Positions 41,833 through 51,107 of a DNA stretch of 64,000 bases are shown here, one piece after another. The stretch is from CBDBON01 sp965208395 (GTDB lineage Bacteria; Chloroflexota; Dehalococcoidia; Lucifugimonadales; CBDBON01). How positions within the stretch are numbered: the first letter of the stretch is position 1; each line of letters opens with the position of its first letter. The DNA lies in assembly GCA_965208395.1 (NCBI GenBank), contig CBDBON010000003.1:496001-560000 (forward strand), read 5' to 3'. The notes beneath the pieces were generated by a model, which had not been told where the DNA came from, did no database searches, and saw nothing but the letters and a program-made list of their open reading frames with translations. The position numbers and the translations under genes were made by a program.

Positions 41833-44076
41833 CTATCGCGTATCCCGGCCGATTGACAACTGACGGAGGTGCAACCGCACCAGCCTCAGCTCCTCATAGG
41901 TGAACGCTTCCCCAAGCCGATCCAACACCGGCGTCAGACGCACGCTGTTAGCGGCCCGGAGGGCGCGGGCGATCCGCACATAGCGGCGCTCAGGCGGCAT
42001 CAGGTGGGTGATGTCGAACGACTCACCCTCGTCCGTAAGCCGCTCCAGGTGCGTGAGCACGGTTCGTTGCGAGATACCGCGCTGTCGCGCGACCTCCCCG
42101 ACGTTGAGGCCCTCGCGCACCAGTTCCAGTGTGCGGGAGTAGGTCTGGCCGAGCGAACGACCAGCGGCAGCCGTGTCATTCCCGGGAATGCTGGAATACA
42201 CTCCCCGATCCGCAGTCCTGTCGGCTGGGCCCTTCCCCGTATACTCCCGGATGATCGTGATGAACCGCTCTCCGAACTGTCGGAGCTTCGACTCGCCGAC
42301 GCCTTTGATCCTCAGGAAGGTCTCGTTGTCGTGCGGCATATGGGTCGCCATCTCCCGCAGGGTCGCGTCTCCAAATACAACGAATGCCGGGACGTCCATC
42401 TCATCCGCGAGTTTCTTGCGTAGAGCGCGCAGCTTCTCAAAGAGCGCACGGTCGAATTCGCCCTCCGCATCGGCGGGAGGAGGCGCGCGCCTGATCAGCG
42501 TCACGGACTCGCCCGTCCTGAGGAGCTCACGGCCCTTATCTGTGACGTACAGGGTGGGGTACTCTCGGTCGATCCGCCGGGCGGCGAGGCCTTTGCCGAT
42601 GAGCTGATCCACTACCTCCTTTAGATCGTCTGTCGGAACCCCTCGCGCGATGCCATAGACGCTCAGCCTGTCGTGTCCGACCTCGAGGATCCGCCTCGCG
42701 CGGCTGCCCCGGAGCACGTCCACAACATGGTTGACGCCAAACCGCTCGCCCGTCCGTATCACCGTCGACAGCACCTTCAGGGCGATCTCCGTGCCGTCGT
42801 AGGCGCTTGAGGACTCCGGCTGCTCTGACCCCTCCAAGCACACGTCGCAGGCGCTGCAGCTATCCGCCGTCCACTCCTCGCCGAAGTAGTCGAGGAGAAA
42901 CTCCCTCCGGCACGACTTGGCGTCGCCGTACTCGACCATCCTTGCCAGCTTCGCCTCGGCATTCCTGCGCTCCGCCTCGTCCTCGATCTGCCGGATGAAA
43001 TACTCCTGGTTGATCTTGTCGCCGTAGGAATAGAAGAGGACGCACTCGCTGGGCAGACCGTCGCGTCCGGCCCTGCCTGTCTCCTGATAGTAGCCCTCGA
43101 TCGTCTTGGGCAGGTCGTGGTGGACCACCAGCCGGACGTTGGGCTTGTCCACGCCCATGCCGAAGGCTATAGTCGCCGCGATGATCGGCACCTCGTCCTG
43201 GAGGAATCTCTCCTGGGTATCCCGCCTCACGTCGTCTTCCAAGCCGGCGTGATAGGGCAGCGCGCTGAAGCCGTGCTCCGACAGCTTCGACGCGAGCTCC
43301 TCGGTGTTCTGCCGCGAGAATCGGTAGATGATGGCCGAGCCGTCTCTGTGCCGGCGCAGCAGGTCGACCAGAGTGTCGAAGCTCCGGCGCTTGGGCATCA
43401 CCCGATAGATCAGGTTCGGCCTGTTGAAGCTGGCGACGAACTGCGAGGCCCCAGGCATTCGGAGCTGTCCCGCTATATCTCGGCGTACCCTCTCGGTCGC
43501 TGTGGCCGTGAGGGCGATCACAGGCACCCCGGGGAATTCGTCCCGCAGCGCCTGCAGATTGCGGTAGTCGGGCCTGAAGTCGTGGCCCCACTCGGAGATG
43601 CAGTGGGCCTCGTCTATAGCGATCAGGCCGAGCCTCAGGACGCGGAGGAAGTCACGGAAGCGCGGCATCGCTATACGCTCGGGCGCAGCGTACAGGATGT
43701 CGAGCCGGCCGTTGTACGCCTCCATCTGGACGCGCCGCACGTCCGCATAGCTCATAGTGCTGTTGATGAAGTCGGCGGCAATCCCGCGGCTCCTAAGGCC
43801 GTCCACCTGGTCCTTCATGAGCGCTATCAGCGGCGAGACGACCAGTGTCACCCCGTCGAGGCAGAGAGCCGGAAGCTGGTAGCAGAGCGACTTGCCGCTG
43901 CCCGTCGGCATCAGGACCAGCGAGTCCCGCCCTGCGAGCACGTTGGTGATGACTTCGTCCTGCATCGGCAGAAAGCCGTCATGGCCGAAACGGGACTTGA
44001 GAACGTCGGCTATGTTTGCGGATATCGTCGAGGGCGTCATGCTTCCAGCATCTTCGATAGTTCGGCAGGTCGGCAT
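41833..44076 (-). CDS. recQ: ATP-dependent DNA helicase RecQ
   Basis: A 747-residue 3'-5' helicase used in recombination and repair. It has MPTGSGKSLCYQLPAL (Walker A), IDEAHCISEWGHDFRPDY (Walker B/aromatic loop), AFGMGVDKPNVR and QETGRAGRDGLPSEC in the second RecA lobe, a zinc domain (CRREFLLDYFG, CSACDVC), RQC, and an HRDC domain ending GVGESKLRQFGERF. A helix-turn-helix extension with VARQRGISQRTVLTHLERL follows. The ATG at 44074-44076 follows GAGGTATAG just after the deacetylase stop; ATG 44040 is a shorter option. Confidence 0.96.
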   Translation of the reverse strand: MPTCRTIEDAGSMTPSTISANIADVLKSRFGHDGFLPMQDEVITNVLAGRDSLVLMPTGSGKSLCYQLPALCLDGVTLVVSPLIALMKDQVDGLRSRGIAADFINSTMSYADVRRVQMEAYNGRLDILYAAPERIAMPRFRDFLRVLRLGLIAIDEAHCISEWGHDFRPDYRNLQALRDEFPGVPVIALTATATERVRRDIAGQLRMPGASQFVASFNRPNLIYRVMPKRRSFDTLVDLLRRHRDGSAIIYRFSRQNTEELASKLSEHGFSALPYHAGLEDDVRRDTQERFLQDEVPIIAATIAFGMGVDKPNVRLVVHHDLPKTIEGYYQETGRAGRDGLPSECVLFYSYGDKINQEYFIRQIEDEAERRNAEAKLARMVEYGDAKSCRREFLLDYFGEEWTADSCSACDVCLEGSEQPESSSAYDGTEIALKVLSTVIRTGERFGVNHVVDVLRGSRARRILEVGHDRLSVYGIARGVPTDDLKEVVDQLIGKGLAARRIDREYPTLYVTDKGRELLRTGESVTLIRRAPPPADAEGEFDRALFEKLRALRKKLADEMDVPAFVVFGDATLREMATHMPHDNETFLRIKGVGESKLRQFGERFITIIREYTGKGPADRTADRGVYSSIPGNDTAAAGRSLGQTYSRTLELVREGLNVGEVARQRGISQRTVLTHLERLTDEGESFDITHLMPPERRYVRIARALRAANSVRLTPVLDRLGEAFTYEELRLVRLHLRQLSIGRDTR

Positions 44077-44087
44077 CTATACCTCGG

Positions 44088-44900
44088 TCACGAGCGCATC
44101 CCTTCGTCTGTCCAGGCCTTGGCCACGTCGATGCACCGCATGAATTCGACGTCCGAGTGCGTCCTGGCGTACCTGATGATACGCTCCAGCACCATCATCT
44201 TGGCCAGCCTCCCTGTTACGTGGGGGTGCATCGTCAGGATGAACGCGCCTCCGTACTGGTACGCTCCGTCGAACTCCCATTCCCAGGCCTTGTAGACGTC
44301 CTCAGGGGTGTTCATCGACCCTGCTCCCCGGGCGAAGGCGTAGTAGTGCGCGTCGTCGAGGGCCCAGTCAACGGGAATCTCGACCAGCCGCCCCTTGGGA
44401 GTGTCGATCAGGTAGGGCGTATCGTGGTCCATTAGGCTGGAGTCGTAGACGAACCCGCGCTCCGCCAGGTACGACAGGGAGTGTTCGCTGAGCTCCCACG
44501 ATGGAGACCGGTAGCCCAGGGGACGCTCCCCGGTGATGGCGGAGAGTATCTCGGTCCCCCTGTCGAGGATGGCCTCCTCTTCGTCGGGTTCGACCGACGC
44601 CGGCGGCTCGTGCATGTAGCCGTGGTGGCCGATCTCGTGACCGCGCCTGGCGATCTCCCGCACAGTCTCCTCGTTGCGCTCCGCGATGTAGCCGGGGATG
44701 AAGAAGGAGGCCGGGACAGCGTAGCGCTCGAGCAGGTCGAGTATCCTGAAGACTCCGACCTTGGGACCGAAGTCGAACCTGGACATTGCGGAGGGCCGCC
44801 GGGCCGCCTCAGGATCTCTGTTGAGCAGCGCCGACACGCCGTCCAGATCAAACGACAGCAGCACGACACACCTGGTTGCTCCCGGCCATACGCCTGACAT
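44088..44900 (-). CDS. polysaccharide deacetylase family protein
   Basis: A 270-residue NodB-type carbohydrate esterase 4-like enzyme. Metal residues are seen in LSFDLDG (Asp), GHEIGHHGYMHEPP (His-x-x-x-His) and MHPHVTGR. YRSPSWELSEHSL is the motif-3 Arg block. Start ATG 44898-44900 follows AGGAGAGAAAG; the open frame runs 55 codons further with no similarity. No signal peptide, so a cytoplasmic or non-sugar substrate is possible; some relatives act on imides or allantoin-like compounds. It is 11 bases before recQ. Confidence 0.88.
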   Translation of the reverse strand: MSGVWPGATRCVVLLSFDLDGVSALLNRDPEAARRPSAMSRFDFGPKVGVFRILDLLERYAVPASFFIPGYIAERNEETVREIARRGHEIGHHGYMHEPPASVEPDEEEAILDRGTEILSAITGERPLGYRSPSWELSEHSLSYLAERGFVYDSSLMDHDTPYLIDTPKGRLVEIPVDWALDDAHYYAFARGAGSMNTPEDVYKAWEWEFDGAYQYGGAFILTMHPHVTGRLAKMMVLERIIRYARTHSDVEFMRCIDVAKAWTDEGMRS

Positions 44901-44959
44901 CTTTCTCTCCTGGGTGAGTTTTCGGCCCCATGCTACACCATAAGGAGACCCGCATAGCG

Positions 44960-44989
44960 TTGACATCGATCGAAACGCAGCAGTAGGAT
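44960..44989 (+). promoter_or_regulatory. promoter of the PhyH dioxygenase gene
   Basis: TTGACA at 44960-44965, an 18-base spacer and TAGGAT at 44984-44989, about 39 bases upstream of the ATG at 45028. The match to the sigma70 consensus -35 is perfect. Confidence 0.65.
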
Positions 44990-45027
44990 TGCGCCCATCA
45001 CGAGCATCTGCGGGAGGCGTTTGCTGC

Positions 45028-46014
45028 ATGACACGGCTCAATGACGAGCAGCTGGAGCATTTCAAAAAAGAGGGCTACGTCGTCGTCGAAGATGTGATCG
45101 ACCCGGAGGAGGTACTGGACCCTCTGGAGGCCGAGTACGGGACGGTGCTGGACGGCCTCGCGTCACGGCTGCAAGAAGATGGAGCTATCGGATCGACATA
45201 TGTCGGTATGGGGTTCGGCGAGCGTCTGACCAGAATCTACCAGGAAAGTAGCAAGGTTCACTCTCAATACTTCGACTTCTCGCTTCCCCAGAAGAACATC
45301 ACCTACGACACTCCGATGTGGCACGGGCCGGCGGTATTCGACGTCCTGACCGCGCCCCCGCTGCTGGACGCAGTCGAGTCGATCATCGGGCCGGAGATAT
45401 ACTCGAACCCGACGCAGCACGTGCGGCTCAAACCTCCCGAAGCCCTCACTCCGGTGAATCCCGAGACGGGCCGGGTCCAACTGGGCGCGACGCCGTGGCA
45501 CCAGGACAGCGGAGTCGTCACTGAGGAGGCGGACGATACAGAGATACTGACCGTCTGGATCCCTGTCTGGGACGCGGACGAGCGGGCGGGATGCCTCCAC
45601 CTCGTGCCGCGAAGCCACGATGAGGGACTGTACCAGCACTGCCCCGGGGGTACTGCGACCTCCCCGTCCGGGCTGCACATACCCGACGAGCTGTTCCGGA
45701 TCGGAGACGCCGTTCCGGTGCCGATGCAGCGCGGGAGCGTCTTGTTCATGCACCGGCTCACCTGCCACGGCTCGCTGCCGAACAGGAGCGGCCGGATCAG
45801 GTGGAGTCTGGACCTCCGGTACAACCCGGTCGGCCAGCACACCGGGAGAGATGCCTTTCCTGGATTCGTGGCGCGGAGCAGGACGCGCCCGGAGACGGAG
45901 CTGAAGGACGCGGAGGCGTGGGCGCAGGAGTGGCGAGACACGCGCGAGCGGCTCGCCAGGGAGAACGACCCGTCTTACAACCGCTGGTCGTCGGACGACC
46001 CCGCCTGCGCCTAG
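45028..46014 (+). CDS. phytanoyl-CoA dioxygenase (PhyH) family protein
   Basis: A 328-residue Fe(II)/2-oxoglutarate dioxygenase. The iron facial triad is WHQDSG plus a later His in LTCHGSLPNRS, with the 2-oxoglutarate Arg in RIRWSLDLRYN. The ATG at 45028 has GGGAGG upstream (11 bases), and the region before it has no family similarity. PhyH-like enzymes hydroxylate diverse small molecules; the substrate here is unknown. It is monocistronic, converging on the lyase gene. Confidence 0.9.
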   Translation: MTRLNDEQLEHFKKEGYVVVEDVIDPEEVLDPLEAEYGTVLDGLASRLQEDGAIGSTYVGMGFGERLTRIYQESSKVHSQYFDFSLPQKNITYDTPMWHGPAVFDVLTAPPLLDAVESIIGPEIYSNPTQHVRLKPPEALTPVNPETGRVQLGATPWHQDSGVVTEEADDTEILTVWIPVWDADERAGCLHLVPRSHDEGLYQHCPGGTATSPSGLHIPDELFRIGDAVPVPMQRGSVLFMHRLTCHGSLPNRSGRIRWSLDLRYNPVGQHTGRDAFPGFVARSRTRPETELKDAEAWAQEWRDTRERLARENDPSYNRWSSDDPACA

Positions 46015-46043
46015 CTTCTTTCTTTCCCGCCAGCCCATCCCCT

Positions 46044-46069
46044 CCTCATCTCCTCAACGGGAGATGAGG
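46044..46069 (+). repeat. short inverted repeat between convergent genes
   Basis: A 10-bp perfect stem, CCTCATCTCC with GGAGATGAGG, and a 6-base loop lie between the PhyH gene and the fumarase-type lyase, which point at each other. It could act as a bidirectional terminator, though no T run follows. Similar CT/GA-rich hairpins occur at 59141-59162 and, degraded, at about 8697-8738. Confidence 0.4.
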
Positions 46070-46121
46070 AAGGCGAGGGTGACTCGGATCTTGCTGTTAC
46101 GACCCGCATCAACCCCTCACC

Positions 46122-47477
46122 CTAGCGCGACAGGCTGTCAGCCGTTTCTCGGGCGCGGGCCGCGCCCTGTTCCGCAAGCTGAGCCGAGACGCCCACGTAC
46201 CGCGTCGGATCCAACAGGCTCTCCAGCTGCTCCGAAGTCAGTCCGTCGCGGACGGCCTGCTGCTCGGCAAGGGTCTCCTTGAAGGGACGCCGCTCCACCG
46301 CCGAGGCCTGCGCGGCATCGTAGACCACATCGTGCGCCCGCTGTCTGCCGAGGTGATCGGCCAGGTCCAGCATGATCGCCTCGCCCATGATCAGTCCGCC
46401 CGATATGTCGAGGTTGCGCCGCATCCGGTCGGGGAAGACTCGTATCCCGGAGAAGAGGGCCACCATGCGGGAGAGGACGTCCCCGACGGCTACGCATGAC
46501 CCCATAACGGCCCGGTTCATCATCAGAGAGGTAGTCCGGTCGGCCTCGTGCTCGGTCTGCATCGCCTCCAGGGCGAGCGGGACCAGCGCCCTGACCTCTG
46601 CCGCGCCTGCGACGATGTCCTGAGAGAAGCGCGGGTTCCGCTTCTGCGGCATGGTGCTGCTGCCGACCGTCCCCTCCGAGACCGGCTCCTCGACCTCGCC
46701 GAACTCCTGCTTCATTAGAGTGTAGACCTCCCGGCCGATCTTGCTGCAGGTGGCGGCCAGCATACCCATCAGCACAACGTACTCGGCCATGCGGTCGCCA
46801 ACGCTGCGGGCAGGCATCGACATCGAGCCGAGGCCCAGTATCTCGCCCATCCTCGCCTGCGTCGGCATGCCGGTCTCTCCCAGCGATCCCAGGGTCCCGG
46901 CGGCTCCGCCGAGCATCGCGACGAAGACACGGCTCTCGCACCCGCGCAGCCTCTCGACGTGGCGGCACAGCTCGTCTATCCACACCGCGACCTTAAGTCC
47001 GAAGGTGGCCGGAACTGCGTGCTGGCCGTGCGTTCGCCCGGGCAGATAGGCGTCCCTGGTCTGCTCCGCGAGATCGGCGAAGAGCCGCAGCGTCTCGGCG
47101 ATCTGTCTCAGGATGATCACGTGGGCGCGCTTCAGGAGAAGCAGGTGACCCGTCTGCGTGATGTTCTGCGTGGTCGCCCCCCAGTGGACATACCCCCCCG
47201 CGTCGCCGTCGCACACCCGGTCCAGCTCCCAGATCAACGGGACCAGTCCGTGCGCCGTGCGGGCGTGGCCGGCGCGGATGGCCTCCATGTCGAGGTTGGA
47301 GAGGCTAGCCTTCCGGCTGATCTCCTCCGCGGCGGACTGCGGGATGACGCCCAGCTCACCCTGCGCCAGGGCGAGCGCGGCCTCTACGTCAAGCCACGAC
47401 TGATAGCGTGACTCCTCGGAAAAGAGGGCCCTGATGCCGGGGTCCTGTACCCGCATGGAGGTCGGTTCGCTCTGCAT
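46122..47477 (-). CDS. fumarase/aspartase-superfamily lyase (adenylosuccinate lyase or CMLE type)
   Basis: A 451-residue superfamily member. Signatures include TAHGLVPLIWEL, YVHWGATTQNITQTG, GRTHGQHAVPATFG and the loop GSSTMPQKRNP carrying the catalytic Ser. The C-terminal FDLADHLGRQRAH and DPTRYVGV fit both adenylosuccinate lyase and 3-carboxy-cis,cis-muconate cycloisomerase; ATTQNITQT leans to the latter subgroup. Isolated gene: no purine or protocatechuate genes nearby. AGGAG lies 10 bases before the ATG. Confidence 0.85.
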   Translation of the reverse strand: MQSEPTSMRVQDPGIRALFSEESRYQSWLDVEAALALAQGELGVIPQSAAEEISRKASLSNLDMEAIRAGHARTAHGLVPLIWELDRVCDGDAGGYVHWGATTQNITQTGHLLLLKRAHVIILRQIAETLRLFADLAEQTRDAYLPGRTHGQHAVPATFGLKVAVWIDELCRHVERLRGCESRVFVAMLGGAAGTLGSLGETGMPTQARMGEILGLGSMSMPARSVGDRMAEYVVLMGMLAATCSKIGREVYTLMKQEFGEVEEPVSEGTVGSSTMPQKRNPRFSQDIVAGAAEVRALVPLALEAMQTEHEADRTTSLMMNRAVMGSCVAVGDVLSRMVALFSGIRVFPDRMRRNLDISGGLIMGEAIMLDLADHLGRQRAHDVVYDAAQASAVERRPFKETLAEQQAVRDGLTSEQLESLLDPTRYVGVSAQLAEQGAARARETADSLSR

Positions 47478-47560
47478 CGGCTCGATACTCCTAAGGCTGG
47501 TTGGGGTTTGGCGGCGGCTGCAAGATACCTACATCCGGCTCGACGTGTCAATCAATGGCG

Positions 47561-47589
47561 TTTACAAATCGACGCCGCGGCGGTAGAAT
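47561..47589 (+). promoter_or_regulatory. promoter of greA
   Basis: TTTACA at 47561-47566, a 17-base spacer and TAGAAT at 47584-47589, 75 bases before the greA ATG. The rest of the 187-base divergent gap shows no other signal. Confidence 0.6.
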
Positions 47590-47664
47590 AGAGAAGCAGG
47601 CTGAGCGAGGCGCTTACAACGGGTAGCGTCCTCCCAGTCTTTTTGCTTATTCGGAGCACCCCAG

Positions 47665-48135
47665 ATGATCCGCAAGGAGACCTATCTGACCCCGGCGGGC
47701 CTGAAGAGCCTTCAGGAAGAGCTGGACCACCTGCAGCGCGTCAGACGCTCGGAGGTGGCCGCGCGCATCCACAAGGCCAATGAGACCGGCGGCACCGTCG
47801 ATAACGCGGAGTACGACGAGGCCAAGAACGAACAGGCCTTCGTAGAGGGCCGCATTCGCGAGTTGGAGAATCTGCTGTCGAATGCGGTGGTCGCGCCGGA
47901 CGTCGAGAATGCCGGGCAGGGCGTCGGATTCGGCTCGTCTGTCACGGTGGTGACTGACGGTGGACGCAAGCGGAGCTACACGGTGGTCGGCAGCGCGGAG
48001 GCCTCGCCTCTGGAGGGCAAGATATCCAACGAGTCTCCCGTTGGTAAGGCGCTCCTGGGTCGCAAGGTGGGCGACGAAGTGAAAGTAGAGACGCCCGCCG
48101 GACTGATGAGGCTGACCATCCAGAAGATCCGTTAG
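47665..48135 (+). CDS. greA: transcription elongation factor GreA
   Basis: A 156-residue GreA/GreB-family factor that rescues backtracked RNA polymerase by stimulating transcript cleavage. The N-terminal coiled coil holds the acidic tip DNAEYDEAKNEQAFVEGRI; the C-terminal FKBP-like domain ends VETPAGLMRLTIQKI. Standard length. It is followed 26 bases later by lysS and is probably co-transcribed. Confidence 0.95.
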   Translation: MIRKETYLTPAGLKSLQEELDHLQRVRRSEVAARIHKANETGGTVDNAEYDEAKNEQAFVEGRIRELENLLSNAVVAPDVENAGQGVGFGSSVTVVTDGGRKRSYTVVGSAEASPLEGKISNESPVGKALLGRKVGDEVKVETPAGLMRLTIQKIR

Positions 48136-48161
48136 GCCGACGCACAGTAGAGCAGCCGGAC

Positions 48162-49646
48162 ATGTCTGAAGCTCCTAGCGAGCTGGTCAGGGTGCGTCTC
48201 GAGAAGCTGGATCGACTCCGGCGCCGAGGCATCGAACCCTACCCTCACAAGTACACCCGAACGCACACGTCGGCGGAGGCCGTCTCATATCTCGAGACGC
48301 TGGAGTCCGAAGGCGCTGAAGCCGACCGCACCGACGCCGTCTCCGTGGCCGGACGCGTGGTCGGCGTGCGGCGTATGGGACGGGCGGCGTTCCTCGATCT
48401 CCAGGACGCCGATGGCCGGATCCAGGCGCTGCTGCGCAAAAACGTCGCCCCTGAGGCTTATGAGCTTCTCGCGGACCTCGACATCGGCGACTGGCTCGGC
48501 GTCCGGGGTACGATGATTCGCACCCGAACGGGCGAGGCCACCGTAGAGGCCCGCGACTGCACGCTGCTGTCCAAGTCGCTGCGCTCCCTGCCGGAGAAGT
48601 GGCACGGTCTCGCCGACGTCGAGACGCGCTACCGTCAGCGCTATCTCGACCTGATATCGAACGAGGAATCACGGCGCATCGCGGTGCTCCGCAGCAAGAT
48701 GGTCAGCGCCCTCCGCCGCTTCATGGACGGCCGAGGCTACTTCGAGGTGGAGACGCCGGTGCTGGTTCCGGTGGCCGCCGGCGGCACCGCGACTCCCTTC
48801 GCCACCCACTACAGGTCGCTCAGCCGCGATCTGTACCTGCGGGTGGCAACCGAGCTCTACCTGAAGCGGCTGGTCGTCGGCGGGCTCGAGAGGGTCTACG
48901 AGGTGGGAAAGATATTCCGCAACGAGGGTGTGGACCTGACCCACAATCCTGAGTTCACCATGATGGAGAGCTACGAGGCCCTCGCCGACTACAACGACAT
49001 CATGTCCATGGTGGAGGAGCTTGTATACACGCTTGCCAAAGAGGTCCTGGGCACGTCGACCGTGGAGCTCGATGGCGCCGAGATCGACCTCTCCCCGCCC
49101 TGGCCGCGCCTCGACCTGCGGGAGGAGATAAAGCGGCGCAGCGGCATCGACTTCTTAGAGGCTGGCGACATCGAGTCGCTCAGCTCCGAGATGAAGGCGA
49201 TAGGGCTGGACGTCGGGAAGCAGATGAGCTGGTCCGGCCTCCTCGACAAGCTGCTCTCCGACACCGTGGAGCCGGCGCTGGTACAGCCGTGCTTCCTGGT
49301 CGACTACCCGATAGCGATGTCTCCGCTCGCCAAGAAGAGGCGCGACGATCCTCGCGTGGTCGAGCGCTTCGAGGGTTTCATCGCGGGGATGGAGGTCTGC
49401 AACTCCTTCACGGAGCTGAACGATCCGATCGACCAGCGCCAACGCTTCGAGGAGCAGGAGGCGCTCCGGGCCCGCTTTCAGGATGAGGACATGGACCGGC
49501 TGGACGAGGACTTCCTCGTGGCCGTCGAGCACGGTATGCCTCCCACTGGCGGACTGGGACTCGGCGTCGACCGCCTCGCAATGCTCCTCTCAGGCCACCG
49601 GTCGATTAGAGAGGTCGTCCTCTTCCCGCAGCTCCGGAGCAGCTAG
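48162..49646 (+). CDS. lysS: lysyl-tRNA synthetase, class II
   Basis: A 494-residue class II LysRS. The N-terminal OB-fold anticodon domain (VAGRVVGVRRMGRAAFLDL) precedes the catalytic domain with motif 1 RFMDGRGYFEVETPVL, motif 2 RVYEVGKIFRNEG and motif 3 GLGLGVDRLAMLLSG. Pairing with greA is common in bacteria. Complete, no unusual features. Confidence 0.97.
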   Translation: MSEAPSELVRVRLEKLDRLRRRGIEPYPHKYTRTHTSAEAVSYLETLESEGAEADRTDAVSVAGRVVGVRRMGRAAFLDLQDADGRIQALLRKNVAPEAYELLADLDIGDWLGVRGTMIRTRTGEATVEARDCTLLSKSLRSLPEKWHGLADVETRYRQRYLDLISNEESRRIAVLRSKMVSALRRFMDGRGYFEVETPVLVPVAAGGTATPFATHYRSLSRDLYLRVATELYLKRLVVGGLERVYEVGKIFRNEGVDLTHNPEFTMMESYEALADYNDIMSMVEELVYTLAKEVLGTSTVELDGAEIDLSPPWPRLDLREEIKRRSGIDFLEAGDIESLSSEMKAIGLDVGKQMSWSGLLDKLLSDTVEPALVQPCFLVDYPIAMSPLAKKRRDDPRVVERFEGFIAGMEVCNSFTELNDPIDQRQRFEEQEALRARFQDEDMDRLDEDFLVAVEHGMPPTGGLGLGVDRLAMLLSGHRSIREVVLFPQLRSS

Positions 49647-49656
49647 CAGCCCAGGT

Positions 49657-50925
49657 CTAATACATCCCCCTGCCGACTAGGACCGCGTCCGGCACTGCGG
49701 CGGCAGCCGGCTCGAAGGCCGCTGCTACAACCTCCGCTGCCGTCTCGTGAGGCATTCGCGCAACGTTGACCACGAGGTCGTAGCGGGACATGTCCAGTAG
49801 GTCACAGCCGAACAGATGGCTCGACACGGCGCAGGCGTGCTCGTCCGCTCGGGCGAGACGCTTCACCGCCTCCTTCCCTTCCACGCCCTCCTCCGCCCCG
49901 AATCGCCGGAGACGCCGGCCGTAGGACTCTTCCACGAAGACGCGGAGCGCGTCGACGCTCGGAGGCACGAAAAGATCGCCCGCTCCACCATGCAGGACGA
50001 CGTTGCCCTCGGACGCCAGCTCGCACACGACGCTCTTTACGCCCTTCCGGTACTGCTCCTTGGTCAGATGCCGGTCCGGAGCCGGGTACGGATCATAGGG
50101 CCAGGCGAAGGATGCGTCGATCGCGCCGTACCGCTCCCACGGCGCCATCAGGGCCGTCAGGAGGCGGGCCCACACCGAGGTGATCCCGGCCTCCAGAGAC
50201 TCCAGCTCTCCGACGGTACGCTCGAGCCGACGGGCGACTCGCTCAGTGAGCTCCTGATCAATGAAACGGGCTCCTATCAGCGCCGCCGCGTCGCGTCCGA
50301 GCGCCTCCGAGCCGCTTCCCGGCATACCGGCGATCGTCACAACGGGACTGACCGCTGAGCGGTCCCACGAGCCGCCGCGGGCCTGGAAGTCCGCGGCCTT
50401 GATGGCCAGGATGTGCCCGTGGAGCACGCGGGCGTCCGGACCCATGCACAACTGCCGCGTATCGACGTGCTGGAATCCCATCTTCTTGAAGAGGCCGAGG
50501 GCCGGTCCGTTATCATCGGGCACGTTCACCCAGGCCGATTCCAGCCTGAAGAAGCCGAAGACCTGGTCGAGCAGCGCGATCACCGTCGACGTCCCGTATC
50601 CAAGCCGCCACAGGTCCTTGCGGCCGATCAGGACGGAGAGCTCTGCTCCGGCGCGGTCGTCTACCGAAGCCTGGCACTCGCCGACGTGCTCTCCCAGATC
50701 GGTGTAGACCGAGTAGATGAACCGCCGCGAGTCCAGGCGGAAGACGTTGTTCCACTCTGACTCAGACGTGGTGAGCATCTGCATCGGCTCGTACCCGCGG
50801 TGGACCGGATCTCCGCAGGCGTAGTGCCCGAACCATCGGGAGGAGACTTCGTCGTCCCGCAGCCACGCCGCGACGCGGCTCACGTCCATCCTCGAAACCG
50901 GCTTGAGAATCACCGACCGAAGCAT
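49657..50925 (-). CDS. GNAT acetyltransferase fused to a cytidylate kinase-like domain
   Basis: A 422-residue two-domain protein. Residues 1-185 are a GNAT fold: YGTSTVIALLDQVF near the acetyl-CoA helix and NGPALGLFKKMGFQHVDTRQL in the last strands. From about 195 the sequence resembles the cytidylate kinase-like family: VTIAGMPGSGSEALGRDAA, in which a GSGS loop replaces the usual GxxGxGK P-loop; then GARFIDQELTERVARR and VVLHGGAGDLFV and a RRLRRFGAEEG LID-like Arg block. The start ATG 50923-50925 follows GGAGGGA. Whether it phosphorylates CMP is uncertain, because no Lys is present in the P-loop. A fused acetyltransferase is unusual. Confidence 0.83.
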   Translation of the reverse strand: MLRSVILKPVSRMDVSRVAAWLRDDEVSSRWFGHYACGDPVHRGYEPMQMLTTSESEWNNVFRLDSRRFIYSVYTDLGEHVGECQASVDDRAGAELSVLIGRKDLWRLGYGTSTVIALLDQVFGFFRLESAWVNVPDDNGPALGLFKKMGFQHVDTRQLCMGPDARVLHGHILAIKAADFQARGGSWDRSAVSPVVTIAGMPGSGSEALGRDAAALIGARFIDQELTERVARRLERTVGELESLEAGITSVWARLLTALMAPWERYGAIDASFAWPYDPYPAPDRHLTKEQYRKGVKSVVCELASEGNVVLHGGAGDLFVPPSVDALRVFVEESYGRRLRRFGAEEGVEGKEAVKRLARADEHACAVSSHLFGCDLLDMSRYDLVVNVARMPHETAAEVVAAAFEPAAAAVPDAVLVGRGMY

Positions 50926-51107
50926 AGCGTCCCTCCTTTCACGACTGGTCTGCATCAGCCCAATCCCGACTATGCTACGATCTTCGCCCTCCGATACGAA
51001 TTTGTCAACATTGTGTGCTTGTTCACATAGTTTTCGTCGTTATTTCGCGAATATAGATGCAGATCATTCTGTTCCTGAACTCTATTTCTGTACGATTCGG
51101 ACAGTGG

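Noticed and set aside
43117..44295. A 392-codon + strand frame opposite recQ
   Set aside because: Antisense shadow; RecQ motifs on the minus strand are unambiguous.
44901..45065. N-terminal extension of the polysaccharide deacetylase
   Set aside because: No similarity; overlaps the divergent PhyH promoter, and AGGAG precedes the internal ATG at 44900.
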